This document shows, piece after piece, positions 62,452 through 64,000 of a DNA stretch of 64,000 nt; the first letter of the stretch is position 1, and every line of letters starts with the position of its first letter. The translations under genes were made by a program, and so were the position numbers. The notes beneath the pieces were generated by a model. It ran no database searches and was not told the DNA's origin. It saw only the letters and a list, made by a program, of their open reading frames with translations. Origin of the DNA: Oscillospiraceae bacterium (GTDB lineage: Bacteria; Bacillota; Clostridia; Oscillospirales; Acutalibacteraceae); assembly GCA_015066225.1 (NCBI GenBank), contig SVOT01000001.1, positions 248,001 through 312,000 on the forward strand. The letters are read 5' to 3'.

Positions 62452-63297
62452 TTACCCTGAAATTTTTTTATTGAGAATTTCTATGAATGTATCATCCTTT
62501 ATTTTAACAAAGGATGAGCATTTATCTGATTTAGTGATTTTCACCACTGCACCATCGGGGATAATCACAGCCTCCTGCCCATCGCAGGAAAGAATTGCCT
62601 CACCACTGTTATCGTGAGTAATCTCCAATAAAGAGTCGCCGCCAAGAACAACCGAGCGTGAGAAAACACTATGGGGGCAAACCGGAGTCAACAGAATGCT
62701 TTCAACGCTTGGCTCAATAACCGGGCCACCTGCAGACAAGGAATACGCCGTTGAGCCTGTAGGGGTTGAAACTATGGCACCGTCTGCCATATATTGTATC
62801 AACGGAGCACCGTTACAGGATATTGAAAGCTTCATTATTCTTATAGCACCGCTTCTTGATACAACAGCATCATTCACACAATATGAATGATATAATATTT
62901 TACAGTTTTTGTCAATAATCGACACGTCGAGCAGCATTCTTTTTTCGGTTATGTAATTACCCTTTATGAATTCACCGATTAACTCCAATTCATTACTTTC
63001 AATGCACGCTAAATAAGCCAATTTGCCCGCATTGACACAAATTATGGGTTTATCAGCTTGCGTTGCCTTTTTAGCAGCATTAATAAAAGAACCGTCACCA
63101 CCAACGGAAATTACGGCATCGCAATTACCGAGCTCAGTTTCATCACAATAAGAAACACCTACAAACTCGCCGAAAAATTTTTTCAAAGAACTGTTAAGAA
63201 CTGCCGTAGAGCCGAATTCACTGATTTTCACAAGCAAAGCCTTGGTAATATCAAAAGCATTGGTTCTTGTCATATTCGGGATAATGAAAAATTTCAT
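62452..63297 (-). CDS. nadK: NAD kinase
   Basis: 281 residues. The GGDGSFINAAK motif binds ATP/NAD; NAGKLAYLA follows; the NAD site is DGAIVSTPTGSTAYSLSAGGP. The residue after GGDG and the usual NXGXLGFL version (here NAGKLAYL) vary a little. It phosphorylates NAD to NADP. ATG start, 8 nt after the tlyA stop. Confidence 0.95.
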   Translation of the reverse strand: MKFFIIPNMTRTNAFDITKALLVKISEFGSTAVLNSSLKKFFGEFVGVSYCDETELGNCDAVISVGGDGSFINAAKKATQADKPIICVNAGKLAYLACIESNELELIGEFIKGNYITEKRMLLDVSIIDKNCKILYHSYCVNDAVVSRSGAIRIMKLSISCNGAPLIQYMADGAIVSTPTGSTAYSLSAGGPVIEPSVESILLTPVCPHSVFSRSVVLGGDSLLEITHDNSGEAILSCDGQEAVIIPDGAVVKITKSDKCSSFVKIKDDTFIEILNKKISG

Positions 63298-63305
63298 ACA
63301 CTAAA

Positions 63306-64000
63306 TCATCCTAACACATCATGTGAACGTTTCACCAATTCAGAGGCTGTTGCAATAACTACCTCAGAATTCTGTTTTTCTTCTGTTTTTTTGATATACA
63401 TAAGATACTCAATGTTGCCTTCAGGCCCCTTTACGGGTGAATGTTCAAGCCCCAGAATTTCAAAACAACAATCATTTGCAAAGCGTGTTATTTTTTCAAT
63501 AACACTCAAGTGAACGGCAGGGTCTCTGACCACACCTTTTTTGCCGACGTTTTCACGCCCCGCCTCAAATTGCGGTTTTATAAGACAAACTGCCTCACCG
63601 GCTTCTTTTAACAATTCATACATAACCGGAAGAATTTTTTCCAAAGAAATAAACGACACGTCAACTGATGCAAAATCAATTTCTTCGCTAATCTGCTCTT
63701 TTGTGACATAGCGGAAATTTGTTCTTTCCATATTCACAACCCTGTCGTCGCTTCTTAATTTCCAGGCAAGCTGACCATAACCGACGTCTATTGCATAAAC
63801 TTTTACAGCACCGTTCTGAAGCATACAATCCGTAAAGCCGCCCGTTGAGGCACCGATGTCCATACAAACCTTAGCATCCAGAGAAATCGGGAAGGATTCC
63901 ATTGCTTTTTCAAGCTTGAGACCGCCTCTGCTCACATATTTTAACGTGCTTCCTCTGACTTCAATAATATCGTCGGCCTTAATATCTCTGCCGGCTTTAA
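63306..64000 (-). CDS. tlyA: TlyA-family rRNA 2'-O-methyltransferase, 5' end outside the window
   Basis: The frame is open to the window end: upstream of a GTG at 63935 it still encodes KAGRDIKADDIIEVRGS, the end of the N-terminal S4 RNA-binding domain. The methyltransferase domain follows: VSRGGLKLEKA, SAM motif CMDIGASTGGFTDCML, the DVGYGQL and VDVSFISLEKILP segments, and KPQFEAGRE. TlyA methylates ribose of 16S and 23S rRNA; some homologues are called hemolysins, for which there is no sign here. First visible gene of the tlyA-nadK-argR-recN cluster. Confidence 0.92.
   Translation of the reverse strand, partial: KAGRDIKADDIIEVRGSTLKYVSRGGLKLEKAMESFPISLDAKVCMDIGASTGGFTDCMLQNGAVKVYAIDVGYGQLAWKLRSDDRVVNMERTNFRYVTKEQISEEIDFASVDVSFISLEKILPVMYELLKEAGEAVCLIKPQFEAGRENVGKKGVVRDPAVHLSVIEKITRFANDCCFEILGLEHSPVKGPEGNIEYLMYIKKTEEKQNSEVVIATASELVKRSHDVLG

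Noticed and set aside
63306-64000. TlyA as a hemolysin
   Set aside because: The S4 plus methyltransferase layout is that of an rRNA 2'-O-methyltransferase; the hemolysin label is historical.

Overview
This window looks like chromosome of an uncultured, spore-forming member of the Clostridia, most like the Oscillospiraceae/Ruminococcaceae of gut or rumen. The evidence is: spo0A and spoIVB; a PolC-type polymerase; the order pyrH-frr-uppS-cdsA-dxr-rseP-ispG-polC; a T-box leader in front of pheST; the ireB family; frequent TTG/GTG starts; low-to-middle GC; and secreted leucine-rich-repeat/FN3 and dockerin-like proteins. No phage, insertion sequence, rRNA operon or CRISPR array is visible.

Layout. 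1-580: tRNA-Ser(CGA) and tRNA-like debris. 580-5930: a radical SAM/SPASM enzyme, a membrane protein with a Cys-Ala repeat tail, a cytoplasmic GH30 glycosidase and an AGCS symporter. 5930-7860 (minus): sfsA, a ZIP transporter and a small tyrosine phosphatase. 7900-12570: an operon of oxidoreductase, MFS transporter, patatin lipase and phosphodiesterase-LamG. 12600-15730: a ChbG-type deacetylase and a secreted LRR/FN3 protein, separated by a 317-bp nested inverted-repeat element. 15800-20260: T-box, pheS, pheT, ireB and a small conserved protein. 20270-26390: a membrane-bound LuxR-type regulator, divergent from a giant secreted cysteine-repeat protein. 26400-28880 (minus): metallophosphoesterase, rpiB, tsaB, tsaE. 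28890-34670: a rodA-like gene, then aldehyde dehydrogenase, GH3-type amide synthetase and a condensation-like acyltransferase, followed convergently by an M20 peptidase. 36180-46080 (minus): replication, isoprenoid, phospholipid and translation genes. 46250-49550 (minus): spo0A, spoIVB, pfkA. 49620-51010: tRNA-Phe, tRNA-Gly and a lipoprotein. 51017-58390 (minus): small membrane protein, addA, addB. 58550-64000: DUF378 gene, then upp, a TIM-barrel isomerase, recN, argR, nadK and tlyA on the minus strand.

Most of the window is housekeeping. The unusual content is in four places: (1) the 1539-residue secreted protein built from CxxC-rich units of about 57 residues, with its divergent regulator and repeated TCCCACACT sites; (2) the radical SAM enzyme overlapping a membrane protein whose tail looks like a modification substrate; (3) a PolC that lacks the usual inserted proofreading exonuclease; (4) the ALDH/GH3/condensation-like operon beside a PM20D1-like M20 peptidase, which suggests acyl-amide chemistry. 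The nested inverted repeat at 13572-13888 is a further unexplained element. All functional calls come from reading the sequence; no database search was run.
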